A stretch of 64,000 bases of DNA from Celeribacter baekdonensis (GCF_900102315.1 NZ_FNBL01000001.1:186001-250000), one strand, 5' to 3'; counted from the stretch's first letter, positions 27,634 to 37,996 are shown. A program made the numbers and translations. Notes: generated from the sequence alone by a model not told the origin.

Positions 27634-28730
27634 AGCACCAAATCATCTCTGTGGATCAAAGCGGCCCGACCGGAATAGCCGAGGATCGCCTGTATGTCTT
27701 CGGAATGCGCGCCTTTGATCGCCTCGGATTCCTCTGAGGTATAGCGGGACAGGCCCAACCCAATGCGCGCACCATTGGGTCCAAGGACCACCACTGGTTC
27801 GCCGCGGCCAAAATGGCCAACAACCTCCGAGACGCCGACGGGCAACAGGGAATTTCCGTTTGAGAGCGCGCGCACAGCGCCTGCATCAATGATGATCTCG
27901 CCTTTCGGCTTCATCGCCCCGATCCAGCGCTTGCGGGCGCGTTCCGGGTCTTCATGCGCGATAAACCATGTGGCGCGTGCGCCACCTTCCAACGCCTGAA
28001 TGGGGCGATCTTTAAAGCCTTCGGTGATTGCCATCGTGCATCCGCCCGCAATCGCGGTTTTGGCGGCCATGATTTTGGTTTTCATCCCGCCTTTGGACAG
28101 GCCAGACACGGGATCACCAGCCATGGCTTCGATCTCGGGTGTGATATGGCCGACCGTGGCGATATGGCTGGCGGACGCGTCGATATTGGGGTTTGCCGTG
28201 TACAGCCCGTCAATATCGGAGAGCAACACCAAGCGATCCGCCCCCACCGTGACCGCGATTTGCGCCGCCAGCCGGTCGTTGTCGCCATAGCGGATCTCAT
28301 CGGTGGCCACCGTGTCGTTTTCATTGACGATGGGCACAGCGCCAAGGCTCAACAGCGCATCCAACGTGGCGCGCGAATTGAGGTAACGGCGGCGATCGGC
28401 GCTGTCTTCCAGCGTCAACAGGATTTGCGCCGTGGTGATGCCAAGCGGTTCCAACACCTCTTGATAGGCGCGCGCCAGACGAATTTGGCCGACCGAGGCC
28501 GCCGCCTGCGAGTGTTCAAGCGGCAATTCACCGGCGGGCAGGTGCAAAATCCCCCGCCCCAGCGCGATAGACCCCGACGAGACCAAAATCACCGCCGTCC
28601 CGCGCGCTTTGAGCATCGCCACGTCTTCGGCCAACCCCTTGAGCCAGCCCGCGCGCAATTCCCCGCGCTCGACCAAAAGCGCCGAGCCGATTTTGATCAC
28701 AACACGTTTTGCGCCGCTTAGGGTTGCCAA
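27630..28730 (-). CDS. proB: Glutamate 5-kinase ProB
   Basis: The 366-residue protein has the amino-acid kinase domain in the first 260 residues ([55 protein letters not shown]) and a C-terminal PUA domain. It catalyses the first, feedback-regulated step of proline synthesis. It overlaps obgE by 13 bp and proA by 4 bp. Confidence 0.96.
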   Translation of the reverse strand: MATLSGAKRVVIKIGSALLVERGELRAGWLKGLAEDVAMLKARGTAVILVSSGSIALGRGILHLPAGELPLEHSQAAASVGQIRLARAYQEVLEPLGITTAQILLTLEDSADRRRYLNSRATLDALLSLGAVPIVNENDTVATDEIRYGDNDRLAAQIAVTVGADRLVLLSDIDGLYTANPNIDASASHIATVGHITPEIEAMAGDPVSGLSKGGMKTKIMAAKTAIAGGCTMAITEGFKDRPIQALEGGARATWFIAHEDPERARKRWIGAMKPKGEIIIDAGAVRALSNGNSLLPVGVSEVVGHFGRGEPVVVLGPNGARIGLGLSRYTSEESEAIKGAHSEDIQAILGYSGRAALIHRDDLVL

Positions 28731-29767
28731 TTCTGGTCTTCCTCTTCGTCCGACGCCTCGGCCTGTTTGCTCCGCAGACGGTCCATCGAAATCTCGGCCT
28801 TGAGCGCGCGCAGCACGGTCTCAACCCCGGCTTTCGTCGCGCCGGACATGGTGTAAACCCGCCCGCCTGAGGCCTCTTGCAGCGCCGCCAGTTTCTCTTC
28901 GATCTCTTCGTCCATCAGGCTGTCGACCTTGTTGAGGACGGTGATCCGCGGCTTGTCGCCCAGAACATCGGAATAGTTTTCGATCTCGGTGATGATGGTC
29001 TGATAATCCGTCACCACGTCCTCTGAGGTGCCATCGACCAGATGCAACAACACAGCGCAACGTTCGACATGGCCCAAGAACAAATCGCCCAAACCACGAC
29101 CTTCGGAGGCGCCTTCGATCAGGCCGGGAATATCGGCGACCACAAACTCAGAGCCATCAATGCCAACCACCCCAAGGTTCGGATGAAGCGTGGTAAACGG
29201 GTAATCGGCAATCTTAGGCCGGGCATTCGAGGTCACGCTTAAAAACGTCGATTTCCCGGCATTGGGCAGGCCCAAAAGCCCGGCATCGGCGATCAGTTTC
29301 AGTCGCAGCCAAATCGTGCGATCAATCCCCGGTTGACCCGGATTGGCCGAACGCGGGGCTTGGTTGGTCGCACTTTTGAACCGCAGGTTGCCCCAGCCGC
29401 CATTGCCGCCCTTGGCCAAAACGAAACGCTGCCCGACCTCGGTCAGATCGGCGATCACCGTCTCTTCGTCTTCGTCCAAAATCTCGGTGCCGGCAGGCAC
29501 ACGCAACACGATGTCCTCGCCATCCTTGCCGGTGCGATTGTTGCCCATGCCGCCCTGGCCGTTTTGGGCAAAAAAGTGCTGTTGATAGCGGAAATCAATC
29601 AACGTGTTGAGCCCGTCCACCGTCTCGATGATCACAGAGCCGCCGCGCCCACCGTCGCCGCCATTGGGGCCGCCGTATTCGATAAACTTTTCGCGCCGGA
29701 ACGACACACAGCCGTTCCCGCCGGAGCCCGATCGAATGTAAACTTTGGTCAGATCGAGAAATTTCAT
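28718..29767 (-). CDS. obgE: GTPase ObgE/CgtA
   Basis: The 349-residue protein has the glycine-rich Obg fold (residues 1-158, [22 protein letters not shown] split across the start) and a G domain: [27 protein letters not shown]. It acts in large ribosomal subunit assembly. The genes rplU-rpmA upstream and proB-proA downstream are the classical arrangement; two GNAT genes are inserted here. Confidence 0.96.
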   Translation of the reverse strand: MKFLDLTKVYIRSGSGGNGCVSFRREKFIEYGGPNGGDGGRGGSVIIETVDGLNTLIDFRYQQHFFAQNGQGGMGNNRTGKDGEDIVLRVPAGTEILDEDEETVIADLTEVGQRFVLAKGGNGGWGNLRFKSATNQAPRSANPGQPGIDRTIWLRLKLIADAGLLGLPNAGKSTFLSVTSNARPKIADYPFTTLHPNLGVVGIDGSEFVVADIPGLIEGASEGRGLGDLFLGHVERCAVLLHLVDGTSEDVVTDYQTIITEIENYSDVLGDKPRITVLNKVDSLMDEEIEEKLAALQEASGGRVYTMSGATKAGVETVLRALKAEISMDRLRSKQAEASDEEEDQNWQP

Positions 29768-29847
29768 GTCTTTGTCCTTCTGTGCCCCATGATCGTGAGG
29801 CTTTGGGCAGATGTATCGCGGCTCGCGGTCAAACTCAATGTGCGTTG

Positions 29848-30393
29848 TTATGCGGGGCTATGCGGGGCTGTGTCACGCCTACGCGCCTGCCACAGCTCGC
29901 GCGTCAAGACCACAGACTGCGCCTCAAGCGTTTCACCACGAGCCAAACAGACCTGTTGCATCATCCCCGTGTCCTCAAATCCCAGCCGCTTGAGAATGGC
30001 GCGCGATCTGGCATTCTCAACAAAATGGTAGGAGGCGATGCTCAGACCATCATCGGCAAACCAATGATCCACCACCGCCTGCGCCGCCTCCAACATATAG
30101 CCATGACCCCAATAGGGCTGGCCAAGCCAGTAGCCGAGATGTTCGGCAATACCGATCACCCCCATGATTTGGCCCGTGTCTTTGTGAACAATACCAAAGC
30201 GATAGGGGCTGTTAAGCGTCGCGATAAACCAATGCATCTCAATGACGCCATAGGGGTATCTGATCCGGCTGAGCCATTTCGACACGTCAAAATCATTCAA
30301 CAACCGCGTCAAAGGGGCCGCGTCCGCTTGGCTCAGCGGACGCAGGATCAAACGGTCTGTTTCAAGTGAGAGGCTTTGGGAGTGTATGGTCAT
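29848..30393 (-). CDS. GNAT-family acetyltransferase (RimJ/RimL-like)
   Basis: The 181-residue protein opens with [19 protein letters not shown] and has the acetyl-CoA region [21 protein letters not shown] followed by [19 protein letters not shown], typical of the ribosomal-protein N-acetyltransferase group. Target unknown. It is between rpmA and obgE on the same strand. The last codons include a 10 bp tandem duplication. Confidence 0.85.
   Translation of the reverse strand: MTIHSQSLSLETDRLILRPLSQADAAPLTRLLNDFDVSKWLSRIRYPYGVIEMHWFIATLNSPYRFGIVHKDTGQIMGVIGIAEHLGYWLGQPYWGHGYMLEAAQAVVDHWFADDGLSIASYHFVENARSRAILKRLGFEDTGMMQQVCLARGETLEAQSVVLTRELWQARRRDTAPHSPA
29849..29868. repeat. 10 bp tandem duplication at the 3' end of a GNAT gene
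   Basis: Two perfect copies of TATGCGGGGC; the stop codon of the GNAT gene lies in the first copy (minus strand). Confidence 0.9.
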
Positions 30394-30432
30394 CGGGGTC
30401 TGTCCTGGTTTGGGCGACCCCGATCGGTGGGG

Positions 30433-30990
30433 TCAGTCGAGTTTGCGCAAGTAGGTCCAGGTCGGGACCAAGGTGTTGCGCGCGACGGAAAAGGTTTCCG
30501 CATCGCCGATATATTCAAAGCCTGCGGCGGTCACGACCCGAGCCGAGGCTGGGTTGTCCTGAAAAATCTCTGCAAACATGGTTTTAGAACCCAACGGATT
30601 GGCCGCCACCATTGCGCCCAAGGCCATGCGGGCCAATCCGGTGCCCCAAAACGAGGGCGCGACCCAAAAGGCCACTTCGGATTGATCGCGGTCGAGCGGT
30701 TTCAGGGAAATCACCCCCAAAACCTCGGACAGCTCATGGTTGGAGCCATCGAGCACCCACACTTTTTCCTCAGTGCCGGGTTTGAGCGCGCGGGCCACGA
30801 AAGCCTCGGTCGCACCGGGTGGCAAGGGATGCGGCAATGAGCGGGAATTGCGCGCCACGCGCACATCGCCCGCATACATCGACAACAGCCCCGCATCCGA
30901 GCGGCGCGGTGGGCGCAATACAAACCGTTCCGTTTCGATCACTGCCTGTGTGTTCGTCTCAACCGCGTTTTTCACGATCTCCATATTCAT
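30433..30990 (-). CDS. GNAT-family acetyltransferase (RimJ/RimL-like)
   Basis: The 185-residue protein starts at MNMEIVKN, with a strong AGGAGGA ribosome site 6-7 bases upstream. It has IETERFVLRPPRRSDAGLL, an acetyl-CoA region FWGTGLARMALGAMV and DNPASARVVTAAGFEYIGD. Similar in build to the next gene but not a close duplicate. Target unknown. Confidence 0.85.
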   Translation of the reverse strand: MNMEIVKNAVETNTQAVIETERFVLRPPRRSDAGLLSMYAGDVRVARNSRSLPHPLPPGATEAFVARALKPGTEEKVWVLDGSNHELSEVLGVISLKPLDRDQSEVAFWVAPSFWGTGLARMALGAMVAANPLGSKTMFAEIFQDNPASARVVTAAGFEYIGDAETFSVARNTLVPTWTYLRKLD

Positions 30991-31194
30991 CTCTCTTCCT
31001 CCTGAAAGAGCTGGATTCTTATTGAATCCGATATAAGCACCTTTTCCTCCCCGAAAAGGCCCCTTTGAAAAACCCCGTCTCAGGGAAGCGACAAGATACA
31101 CAGCACATACGACAGCAATGTTAACGCTGACTTAGCCAAACCGTCCCTGCATCGCTTTTTGCACTGAATTCCGCCAAATCGCGCGGCATCATGC

Positions 31195-31230
31195 AAAAGG
31201 GGACCGGCTGCGCCGATCCCCTTGATTTTT
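31195..31230 (-). terminator. Terminator after rpmA
   Basis: Long stem AAGGGGA-(T)CGG / CCG-(G)TCCCCTT with a 5 nt loop; T tracts on both sides, so it may act in both directions. It lies 20-55 bp after rpmA and may separate the ribosomal genes from the GNAT-obgE-proBA part. Confidence 0.7.
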
Positions 31231-31250
31231 TCAAACCCGTATCGGACGGC

Positions 31251-31520
31251 TTATTCAGCGGCCTCTGCCACTGGAAGAACCGATACAAAGGTGCGTTTTT
31301 TCAGGCCTTTGTGAAAGGTCACTTTGCCATCGGTGGTTGCAAAGATGGTGTGATCTTTGCCAAGACCCACGCCAGCGCCCGGCCAGAATTTGGTGCCGCG
31401 CTGACGCACGATGATGTTACCAGAAATGGCCTCTTGGCCACCGTAAAGTTTGACGCCGAGACGGCGGCCAGCTGAGTCGCGACCGTTACGGGACGAACCG
31501 CCTGCTTTTTTATGTGCCAT
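31251..31520 (-). CDS. rpmA: 50S ribosomal protein L27
   Basis: The 89-residue protein begins [16 protein letters not shown] and contains [12 protein letters not shown] and [13 protein letters not shown], all diagnostic for bL27. It lies 22 bp after rplU. Confidence 0.98.
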   Translation of the reverse strand: MAHKKAGGSSRNGRDSAGRRLGVKLYGGQEAISGNIIVRQRGTKFWPGAGVGLGKDHTIFATTDGKVTFHKGLKKRTFVSVLPVAEAAE

Positions 31521-31542
31521 GGTGTTCTCTCCTTAACTACGC

Positions 31543-32133
31543 TTACTTCGCCAGTTCTTTGGCTTGTTCAACCCACTCGGGTTTGACTTTGACGGCGTCG
31601 AAGGTTTCGACGTCAACAGAAGCCAACTGAGCGAAGGTGGTGATGCCTGCTTCGACCAATTTCTTGGCAGCAGCGGGGCCGACACCGGTGATGGTGGTCA
31701 GATCGTCAGCGCCAGCGGCGGCAACCGGAGCCGCAGCTTTTGCGGCTTTCTTCGGTGCAGCATCTTCGACAGCGGCCTTCGGAGCGGAGCCCGCGCCGAT
31801 CGCAGCTTTGACGCCGGTTGCATCCGCACCCGCTTCCAAAATGTCGGTGATGCGCAGCAGGGTCAGTTGCTGACGGTGGCCTTTTTTACGCTGCGACGAG
31901 TGCTTACGACGACGCTTGACGTAGTGGATGAGTTTCTCACCCTTGATTTGGTCGATGACTTCGGCTTGCACGCCGGCGCCGGCCACGAGAGGCGCGCCGA
32001 TGGTGGAGCCGACCATCAAAATCTCGTTGAACTGGATTTTTTCACCAGCTGCGGCCGCAAGTTTCTCAACGCGCAAAACGTCACCGCTTTGCACTTTGTA
32101 TTGCTTGCCACCAGTCTTCAGAACCGCAAACAT
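31543..32133 (-). CDS. rplU: 50S ribosomal protein L21 with C-terminal helix-hairpin-helix extension
   Basis: The protein has 196 residues, about twice the normal bL21. Residues 1-102 are L21 (MFAVLKTGGKQYKVQSGD ... RRRKHSSQRKKGHRQQ). Residues 103-141 are an Ala/Lys/Pro-rich linker. Residues 142-196 form a helix-hairpin-helix domain (LTTITGVGPAAAKKLVEAGI). The extension probably lies on the ribosome surface; the fusion is seen in other Rhodobacterales to my knowledge, with no described role. Start chosen at the universal MFAVLKTGGKQY; the frame is open further upstream. Confidence 0.93.
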   Translation of the reverse strand: MFAVLKTGGKQYKVQSGDVLRVEKLAAAAGEKIQFNEILMVGSTIGAPLVAGAGVQAEVIDQIKGEKLIHYVKRRRKHSSQRKKGHRQQLTLLRITDILEAGADATGVKAAIGAGSAPKAAVEDAAPKKAAKAAAPVAAAGADDLTTITGVGPAAAKKLVEAGITTFAQLASVDVETFDAVKVKPEWVEQAKELAK

Positions 32134-32408
32134 GCAGTTATCCTTTCGATATACCCGCGTTTTGTGGCCCCGGAGCAAACCCCCGATGTTCATGCCGTCA
32201 AACAGCGCGCCCCTTATTGGGGTCGAGATTGTCATTTTGCCAATTTGAACCTGTCTCACACCATTTGAAAAAGACGTGAGGCCCAAAAGACATCACCCGG
32301 TCGCACCTTGGGGTCCGCCGGGTGGCGCGTGTATCGGGAATCATGGCTGAAAAGTCAAGGCCAGATTATGGGACACCCCGCCGAAACGGGGATATCCCGC
32401 GCCGAACC

Positions 32409-33302
32409 TTAAAGTTGTTCGCCATCATACATTTGCATCAGCATCGAGGTCCCTGCCCCAAGCCCGCGCGACAGGTCCGCATAGACCGCATCAAAGGCGG
32501 CGAACAGGGCAAAATTCAACTGCCGTCCGGCCTCGCTGCGCGAAAACGCCACATACCGCGCGAATTCTTCGTCGCTCAATGTTTCATAGGCCAGCGTCGA
32601 AAACCCATAGACCCATTCGGACACATCGGCGCGCACCTCGGGTTCCGTGGACCAAATCTCGCGCATCAGGTCGCTTTCGCTCATCGCGTCGGAGCCCGCA
32701 ACCGTCCAAAGCCCGCGGTAATAGGCAATGTCGCTGTTCATCGCGCCCACCACGTTCATTTCAACCAAGTCATTGGCCTGCACATAGTCTTCGATCAACT
32801 TGGCACGCCGGGTGTCGGGATCGAGCGCTGCCCAAGCCTCGCCCGCTGCCGCCTGCGCCGCCTCGCCCGTCATCGCTTTGCGCGTGTCGAGTTCAAGCCG
32901 GGCGATGCGTCGCCCCAAATCGGTGGTGAAAAAGGCCACCATCGGTGCAACATCCGCATCCTCAAGCGCCTTCCCCATTTCCGACCGAAACGCATGTGCC
33001 ATCGCCTCCGGATCATAGAGACGGTCAAGCATGTTTTGCCACGCGGGTTTTGGCACACCATAGCCCGCCTCCACAAAATCATCGGCCATCGCGCGGCCTT
33101 CGTCGGACAAGACTTCCGTGACATCGCGAAACAACAGCGCCTGCAACAGCACATCAAGTTCCTCGCCCTGCACCGCGCCAGTCCCCGCCTTGGCCGCGTA
33201 AGGCACAGACAGCGCCATTGTGACCGCCATCACCGTCACCACGACAACAGACATCGCTCGTGTCAGCCAAGCCCCACGAAAGCTGCGCGCATGTTCGATC
33301 AT
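32409..33302 (-). CDS. Exported DUF2059-family protein
   Basis: The 297-residue protein has an N-terminal signal (AMSVVVVTVMAVTMALSVPYAAKA). The mature part is alpha-helical with two repeats of the DUF2059 type (FFTTDLGRRIARLE; YVAFSRSEAGRQLNFALF), a family of periplasmic proteins of unknown role. ATG at 33302 chosen because GGAAAGGG lies just before it; a TTG five codons earlier is possible. Confidence 0.75.
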   Translation of the reverse strand: MIEHARSFRGAWLTRAMSVVVVTVMAVTMALSVPYAAKAGTGAVQGEELDVLLQALLFRDVTEVLSDEGRAMADDFVEAGYGVPKPAWQNMLDRLYDPEAMAHAFRSEMGKALEDADVAPMVAFFTTDLGRRIARLELDTRKAMTGEAAQAAAGEAWAALDPDTRRAKLIEDYVQANDLVEMNVVGAMNSDIAYYRGLWTVAGSDAMSESDLMREIWSTEPEVRADVSEWVYGFSTLAYETLSDEEFARYVAFSRSEAGRQLNFALFAAFDAVYADLSRGLGAGTSMLMQMYDGEQL

Positions 33303-33544
33303 CAAAACCCTTTCCAAAACGGTCTATGGCCACGCCTTTCAGGCGCGACATACCCGTCTTGCCCCATTGCTATACAGCCAATTCAGTTACCGAATGGTAA
33401 GCAGAGACAAAGGTTTTTGCCAAGTCACCAAAGCGTTTTTGACCACAAAGGCGGACTTTGGCGCAGCTTTGCCAAAAAGAATGTCACGAAAGGGCTTGCG
33501 CCGCCCGCACAGCCCCGCTAAATCACCCGCCACCAGACCCCCGC

Positions 33545-33634
33545 GGAGAGGTGCCGGAGTGGTCGAACGGGGCGGTCTCGAAAACCGTTGTCCCTTTACG
33601 GGGACCCAGGGTTCGAATCCCTGTCTCTCCGCCA
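33545..33634 (+). tRNA. tRNA-Ser (anticodon CGA)
   Basis: Ninety nucleotides fold as a class II tRNA: acceptor GGAGAGG/CCTCTCC-like ends, anticodon arm GCGGT-CTCGAAA-ACCGT (anticodon CGA), a long variable arm (TTGTCCCTTTACGGGGACC), T-loop GTTCGAATC, discriminator G and encoded CCA. Confidence 0.97.
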
Positions 33635-33654
33635 TACATCATTGAAATTATTGA

Positions 33655-33678
33655 TAAAATTCCCTATCAGGGATTTCT
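33655..33678 (+). terminator. Terminator of tRNA-Ser
   Basis: AAATTCCCT-ATC-AGGGATTT hairpin followed by CTATT, 20 bp after the tRNA. Confidence 0.6.
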
Positions 33679-33828
33679 ATTGCCGATCTAGTGACAGATT
33701 TCACGCGATGGTTTTGGGAGGCACACATGCTTTCTGGCCCGCCATGATCCTTCTTGCCATTGCGCACCTCTAGTAGGTATCGTTTCCCTGTATCAATCGA
33801 AACCTTATTCCCTGACGCAGGCTAAACC

Positions 33829-34545
33829 TTGAAAATTGCATTTAACATCATCTGTTGGGCTGTCTCGATATATTTTTTTACACTAGCCAACCTGTCGTAT
33901 GGTTTCCCCCCTGATTGGTCAGGAACAGCAGGGATTGCGCTAATCGTTGCAATCGTATTTTTCTTATTTCCCTTTGCGAAGAGCATATCCATTACAGGAC
34001 TGTTCAGCTTCGAAGCCAAGGTCGAAGAAGTCAAAAAGGAAGTTATCGAATTCAAAGCTGAAACTCGCGATCTTCTTCGGATACAAAATTCGCTCATATC
34101 GAGCGTAACGGCTACGCAAACAACACATAATGTTTTCAATATTCCGTCACTAACAGACGCAGCAAACGCGGAAAGAAAAATTTCGCAAAACGGCGTGCAT
34201 AAAATAACCCCAGAGATATCTGAGCGGATTGATCGTGCCCTTGCCATTGGCGGCAGTGAACTCAACGTCGAACTTGCTCGAACGAGAATGGAATTAGAAC
34301 AAACCCTTAGGTCGAAGGTTGGGAAAAGCGTAAACCTAGGTGGAAAGCCCGACGTAAAATATTTGTCGTTAACTCGACTTTGGCGTCTGTTCTTAGAGGA
34401 AAACTCTCAGCATAAGAATTTTGATGATGCAATGCGTTACGTCACAGACATATGCAATGCCGCAATACATGGACAAGCGATCCCGCAAGCAAATGCGATT
34501 GAAGCCATTCAACTCGGCGAAGAAATAAAGATCGCGCTGCAATAA
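33829..34545 (+). CDS. AT-rich membrane/coiled-coil protein of unknown function
   Basis: The 238-residue protein appears to start at TTG (MKIAFNII); no better ATG is visible. Two N-terminal membrane helices (IICWAVSIYFFTLA and IALIVAIVFFLFPFA) are followed by a coiled coil (FEAKVEEVKKEVIEFKAETRDLL) and a helical C-terminal domain ending DICNAAIHGQAIPQANA, which resembles DUF4145/HEPN-like ends but lacks a clear R-x4-6-H motif. Base composition is strikingly more AT-rich than the surroundings. It lies directly downstream of tRNA-Ser, a common insertion point, although no integrase or att repeat is seen. Start and function uncertain. Confidence 0.65.
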   Translation: MKIAFNIICWAVSIYFFTLANLSYGFPPDWSGTAGIALIVAIVFFLFPFAKSISITGLFSFEAKVEEVKKEVIEFKAETRDLLRIQNSLISSVTATQTTHNVFNIPSLTDAANAERKISQNGVHKITPEISERIDRALAIGGSELNVELARTRMELEQTLRSKVGKSVNLGGKPDVKYLSLTRLWRLFLEENSQHKNFDDAMRYVTDICNAAIHGQAIPQANAIEAIQLGEEIKIALQ

Positions 34546-34611
34546 AGAAAAACTAGGCGCATTTCTGCGAACCGGGGTCAGGCGGCTTTCGTAGTGGCCT
34601 TGAGAAGATCG

Positions 34612-34746
34612 TTAGAACGCGGCCACGGGGATGCCCACAAGGGGCGCCTCAGGGTCAGCGCCCGCAGAAACAGCCGCTTGGGGTAAGCTTTGCCCTTCGG
34701 TGACCCGAACCACATGACGGATAAAAAACCGCCGCGGGTCGGACAT
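34612..34746 (-). CDS. Possible 44-codon small gene coupled to atpG
   Basis: The ATG overlaps the atpG stop codon by one base (TGATG), exactly as seen at other junctions in this genome. The frame reads [18 protein letters not shown] and ends GIPVAAF before TAA. An overlapping frame of similar length (starting MWFGSPKGKAY) is also open, so coding status is unsure. No family recognised. If real, it is the last gene of the N-ATPase operon. Confidence 0.35.
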   Translation of the reverse strand: MSDPRRFFIRHVVRVTEGQSLPQAAVSAGADPEAPLVGIPVAAF

Positions 34747-35669
34747 CACGGCCTGTTCACGTCAATCAGCCTTGGTTTTTTGCGCTTTTTGCCCTTTTTG
34801 AGCGCTTCAAAGCCGACAATCACGTCCAGCAATTCCGTGGTGATGTCATCTTGGCGCACCGTGCGTATTTGCCCGGTCAGCCCCTCCAGACGGTCGTCGA
34901 TCGACTGTTCCGCCTGCTGCATCAGTGACATCCGTGCGGCGTTTTCGGTGACAAGGGCTTCGGCGGCGGCGCGGAACATGCTGGCGAACAGGTGTTCACG
35001 GATCAGCGCGCTGAACATCTCATCGGGTGCCAAGGTGAAAGACGGCAAGCTGCGCGAGGCCCAGGGCTTGGTCGACAAATCCCGCAACAGATCGGTGTCG
35101 AGCGGCAAAAGCGATGTGATGTCTGGCACTTGCCCCGCCCCGCCGTCGCGGGTGAAATAGGCCAAAGACACAGAGATGTCGCCCGGATGGGCCGCATGGC
35201 GGATGTCATCAAGGCGCTGGGTCAAGAGATTGGACAACCGTCCGATCCCGTCCACCGAGGCGGGCGGAAACAACGTCTCTTTCGGGGTCATGCCCTGATC
35301 GGTCAGCGCATCCTCCATCTGCGCACCAACGCATAGCAGCGTGACCGGCCCCTCCGGCCAATTTTGCACGGCTTGGGCGACATGGGCGGCCAGTGCCTCG
35401 TTGTAATTGCCGCATAATCCGTGATCTGAGCCAAAGACAATCAACACCCGCCGCACAATCGCAACCTCCCGCGCGTCCCATGGCCCAAAGTGATGCAAAA
35501 ACGCCTGAAACCCGGTCAGAACCGTGTCGTGATAGGCCTCAATGGCGCGGGCAGCGTGATCATAAGGCGCGGCGTTGATGACCGAGAGGGTTTTCATCGT
35601 ATGCACGATGCCACGAATGCTTTTCATGCTCTCGGTGCGCCGGGTCAGGCGTTCAAGCGACTGGGTCAT
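34746..35669 (-). CDS. atpG: N-ATPase gamma subunit
   Basis: The 307-residue protein starts [25 protein letters not shown], matching the N-terminal helix of the gamma rotor, and has [17 protein letters not shown]. The C-terminal helix ends in a Lys-rich tail. It forms the central stalk of the alternative F-ATPase. The start lies inside the last codons of atpA (17 nt overlap). It is shorter and more divergent than housekeeping gamma, as is usual for N-ATPases. Confidence 0.9.
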   Translation of the reverse strand: MTQSLERLTRRTESMKSIRGIVHTMKTLSVINAAPYDHAARAIEAYHDTVLTGFQAFLHHFGPWDAREVAIVRRVLIVFGSDHGLCGNYNEALAAHVAQAVQNWPEGPVTLLCVGAQMEDALTDQGMTPKETLFPPASVDGIGRLSNLLTQRLDDIRHAAHPGDISVSLAYFTRDGGAGQVPDITSLLPLDTDLLRDLSTKPWASRSLPSFTLAPDEMFSALIREHLFASMFRAAAEALVTENAARMSLMQQAEQSIDDRLEGLTGQIRTVRQDDITTELLDVIVGFEALKKGKKRKKPRLIDVNRP

Positions 35670-37236
35670 CCTGTGCCCCCTCGCCTGTCTTCTTGCCTGT
35701 GCCTTTGTCTGGCCCCTCGCCCGCCTGCCGCACCTGCTGACCCAATTCGACCATCCGGGCGCGATCCGCGTCACTGAGCGGGGCATTCTCTGAAATGCGT
35801 TGGGCCAGATCGCGCAGATCGGTGCGGGCACGGGCGCGCAGCCGCCCCATCACCGCCATGGTCTCCGCCTCGCTCAGCCCGTCAAACTGCCCCTCCATCG
35901 CCGCGACCAAAACTGTGAGCTGTTCGACCGCCGACATCGGATCGCGCTCGGCCTGTCGCAAGGCCCCGCGCACCGCAGCCCCGCGCGTCAACCGCGCCCG
36001 TGTCGCCTCATCGAGCCTTGTGCCAAAGCGGGCAAATTCTTCCAACTCCTCGAATTGCGACAGCATCACCCGCAGGTTGCCCGCCACAGACCTGAACGCC
36101 TGGCTTTGCGCCTTGCCACCGACCCGCGACACCGAAACGCCCAAATCCACCGCCGGAAATTGATTTTTGCGCACCAGACGCGGTGACAGGTAAATCTGGC
36201 CATCGGTGATGGAAATCAGGTTGGTGGGAATATAGGCGGACAGGTTTTCGGCCTGAGTTTCGACCACGGGCAGCACGGTGATCGAACCGCCGCCCGCGTC
36301 ATCGGTGAATTGTCCGGCACGTTCCAAAAGCCGGGCGTGGATGTAGAAAATATCGCCCGGAAAGGCCTCGCGCCCCGGTGGGCGGCGCAGCAAAAGCGAG
36401 AGTTCGCGATAGGAGCGCGCGTGGTGGGTCAGATCGTCCATCACCACCAAAACGTCCCGGCCCTGAGCGGCAAAAAACTCGGCCATGCTCATCGCCGCAT
36501 AAGGCGCGACATAGGCCAGCCCGGCGGCGTCTTCGTCCCCTGCCGCCATCACAATCGTGCGCGCCAACATGGCCCCCTCGCGCAGCGCGCCGATGACCTT
36601 GGCCACCGCGTCACCGCGCTGACCGATGGCGCAGTAAATACAGATCAGATCGCTGTCTTTTTGGTTGAGAATGGCATCCACAGCCAAAGAGGTCTTGCCG
36701 GTTTGCCGATCTCCAATGATCAATTCGCGCTGGCCCAGCCCTACGGGCACGGCAGCATCAATCGTTTTGATCCCCGTGGCCAAGGGCCGTTTGATGGCTT
36801 GTCTGTTGAGGATTTTCGGTGCTTCCGCTTCGACCGGGTGCTGGGCCTGGGCCTTGATCGGGCCCAAGCCATCCAAGGGCGCGCCAAGCGCATTGACAAC
36901 CCGTCCCAACAGCGCAAACCCCACCGCCGTGCTGACCACCCGGTGCGAGCGCAGCACCGTGTCGCCCACGGCAATGCGCGCAGACGGGCCCAGCAACACC
37001 ACCCCCAAACGGTCCGGTTCAAGGTCCAACACGATGCCCTGCACCCCACCCTCAAACAGCAACACCTCATCCGAGAGGGCGCGCTCCAACCCGGTGACGA
37101 TCACAATACCATCGGCGATCTCCGCGACCTTGCCGATCTCGCTGAGATGCGGTTTGGGGGCTTTGAGGGTCAACAATGTGTTGACGAGTGGACCAGGGTC
37201 CAACTCAGAGACAGTCACATCACTCTTATGCTTCAT
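35653..37236 (-). CDS. atpA: N-ATPase alpha subunit
   Basis: The 527-residue protein has the non-catalytic nucleotide-site P-loop [13 protein letters not shown], the [14 protein letters not shown]-like motif and [12 protein letters not shown] near the start. The C-terminal 50 residues are longer than usual and hydrophilic. Overlaps atpF by 11 nt and atpG by 17 nt. Confidence 0.93.
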   Translation of the reverse strand: MKHKSDVTVSELDPGPLVNTLLTLKAPKPHLSEIGKVAEIADGIVIVTGLERALSDEVLLFEGGVQGIVLDLEPDRLGVVLLGPSARIAVGDTVLRSHRVVSTAVGFALLGRVVNALGAPLDGLGPIKAQAQHPVEAEAPKILNRQAIKRPLATGIKTIDAAVPVGLGQRELIIGDRQTGKTSLAVDAILNQKDSDLICIYCAIGQRGDAVAKVIGALREGAMLARTIVMAAGDEDAAGLAYVAPYAAMSMAEFFAAQGRDVLVVMDDLTHHARSYRELSLLLRRPPGREAFPGDIFYIHARLLERAGQFTDDAGGGSITVLPVVETQAENLSAYIPTNLISITDGQIYLSPRLVRKNQFPAVDLGVSVSRVGGKAQSQAFRSVAGNLRVMLSQFEELEEFARFGTRLDEATRARLTRGAAVRGALRQAERDPMSAVEQLTVLVAAMEGQFDGLSEAETMAVMGRLRARARTDLRDLAQRISENAPLSDADRARMVELGQQVRQAGEGPDKGTGKKTGEGAQDDPVA

Positions 37237-37996
37237 TGGGATGCGCCTTGAGGTCGGCCCCCGTGGACAGGTGATCCTGCATCACCGCGTCCAACCCGTC
37301 CAAATAGCTGTCCACGGTCCAGGCCACCTGTGCCCCGCCCATACGCAGGACCAGCCCCGGTGCCTGGTCTGGATCGGTGAGAAACGCCAGTGTGACATTG
37401 GGGAAAGCGGCCTGAAACTCCGCACCGAGGGCCGTTTGCGCCGCCTCTGGCAGGGCCGCGTGACTGGTGAAAACCGCCTCTGTCGCAGGGCCTGACGCCC
37501 GTTCGATGTCGGAGATCATCGGTTTGATTTGGGCAATCAGGTGATGGGCCATGCGCCCTTCCAATGTGTCATCTGCCAAATCCATCAAAGCCTTACGGGT
37601 CAAGGACAACAAAGCCCCCGCCCCTGCGCGGTGCAATTTGATGCTGTATTTTTGCCCCTCTTCCGTCAAATGCGCCTGCCAGCTTTTGCGCTCTTGGTCC
37701 ATGCGGGCGTGGGCCTCGGCCAAAAGCGTGTCACGCTCTGCCTCGGCCTCTTGGCGCAGGCGCTCAGAAACATCCGATTGCGCCGCATGCATCGCCTCGA
37801 TCTGGGCGCGATAGGAGGCCTCCGTCGTTTTGGCGACGGCTTCGGCCTCAGCGGCCTCTTGCATCCGGGCTTTGATCTCGGCCTCACGCGCGTCGATGCC
37901 ATCTAAAATCGGCCGGTATAAAAACCGTTTCAAAAGCCAGATCAGCACCAGAAAATTGGCGATCTGGGCCGCAACTGTGATCCAGTCGATCGACAT
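37226..37996 (-). CDS. atpF: N-ATPase b subunit with delta-like C-terminal region
   Basis: The 256-residue protein has one N-terminal membrane helix ([19 protein letters not shown]), a long charged coiled coil (residues 30-125) and a C-terminal domain ending [22 protein letters not shown], like the end of the delta/OSCP subunit. N-ATPase operons have no separate atpH; this part of the b subunit probably takes over its function as the peripheral stalk. Confidence 0.9.
   Translation of the reverse strand: MSIDWITVAAQIANFLVLIWLLKRFLYRPILDGIDAREAEIKARMQEAAEAEAVAKTTEASYRAQIEAMHAAQSDVSERLRQEAEAERDTLLAEAHARMDQERKSWQAHLTEEGQKYSIKLHRAGAGALLSLTRKALMDLADDTLEGRMAHHLIAQIKPMISDIERASGPATEAVFTSHAALPEAAQTALGAEFQAAFPNVTLAFLTDPDQAPGLVLRMGGAQVAWTVDSYLDGLDAVMQDHLSTGADLKAHPNEA

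Noticed and set aside
32134-32286. N-terminal extension of L21
   Set aside because: The frame is open for 51 more codons, but bL21 universally starts MxAVxxTGGKQY and the upstream part has no conservation-like features.
33635-34612. Genomic island integrated at tRNA-Ser
   Set aside because: Composition fits, but there is no integrase, transposase or repeated copy of the tRNA 3' end, so I report only an AT-rich gene.
34583-34717. Second overlapping small frame (MWFGSPKGKAY...) at the N-ATPase end
   Set aside because: Trp/Arg-rich with rare codons and no ribosome site; the frame coupled to atpG is the better candidate.
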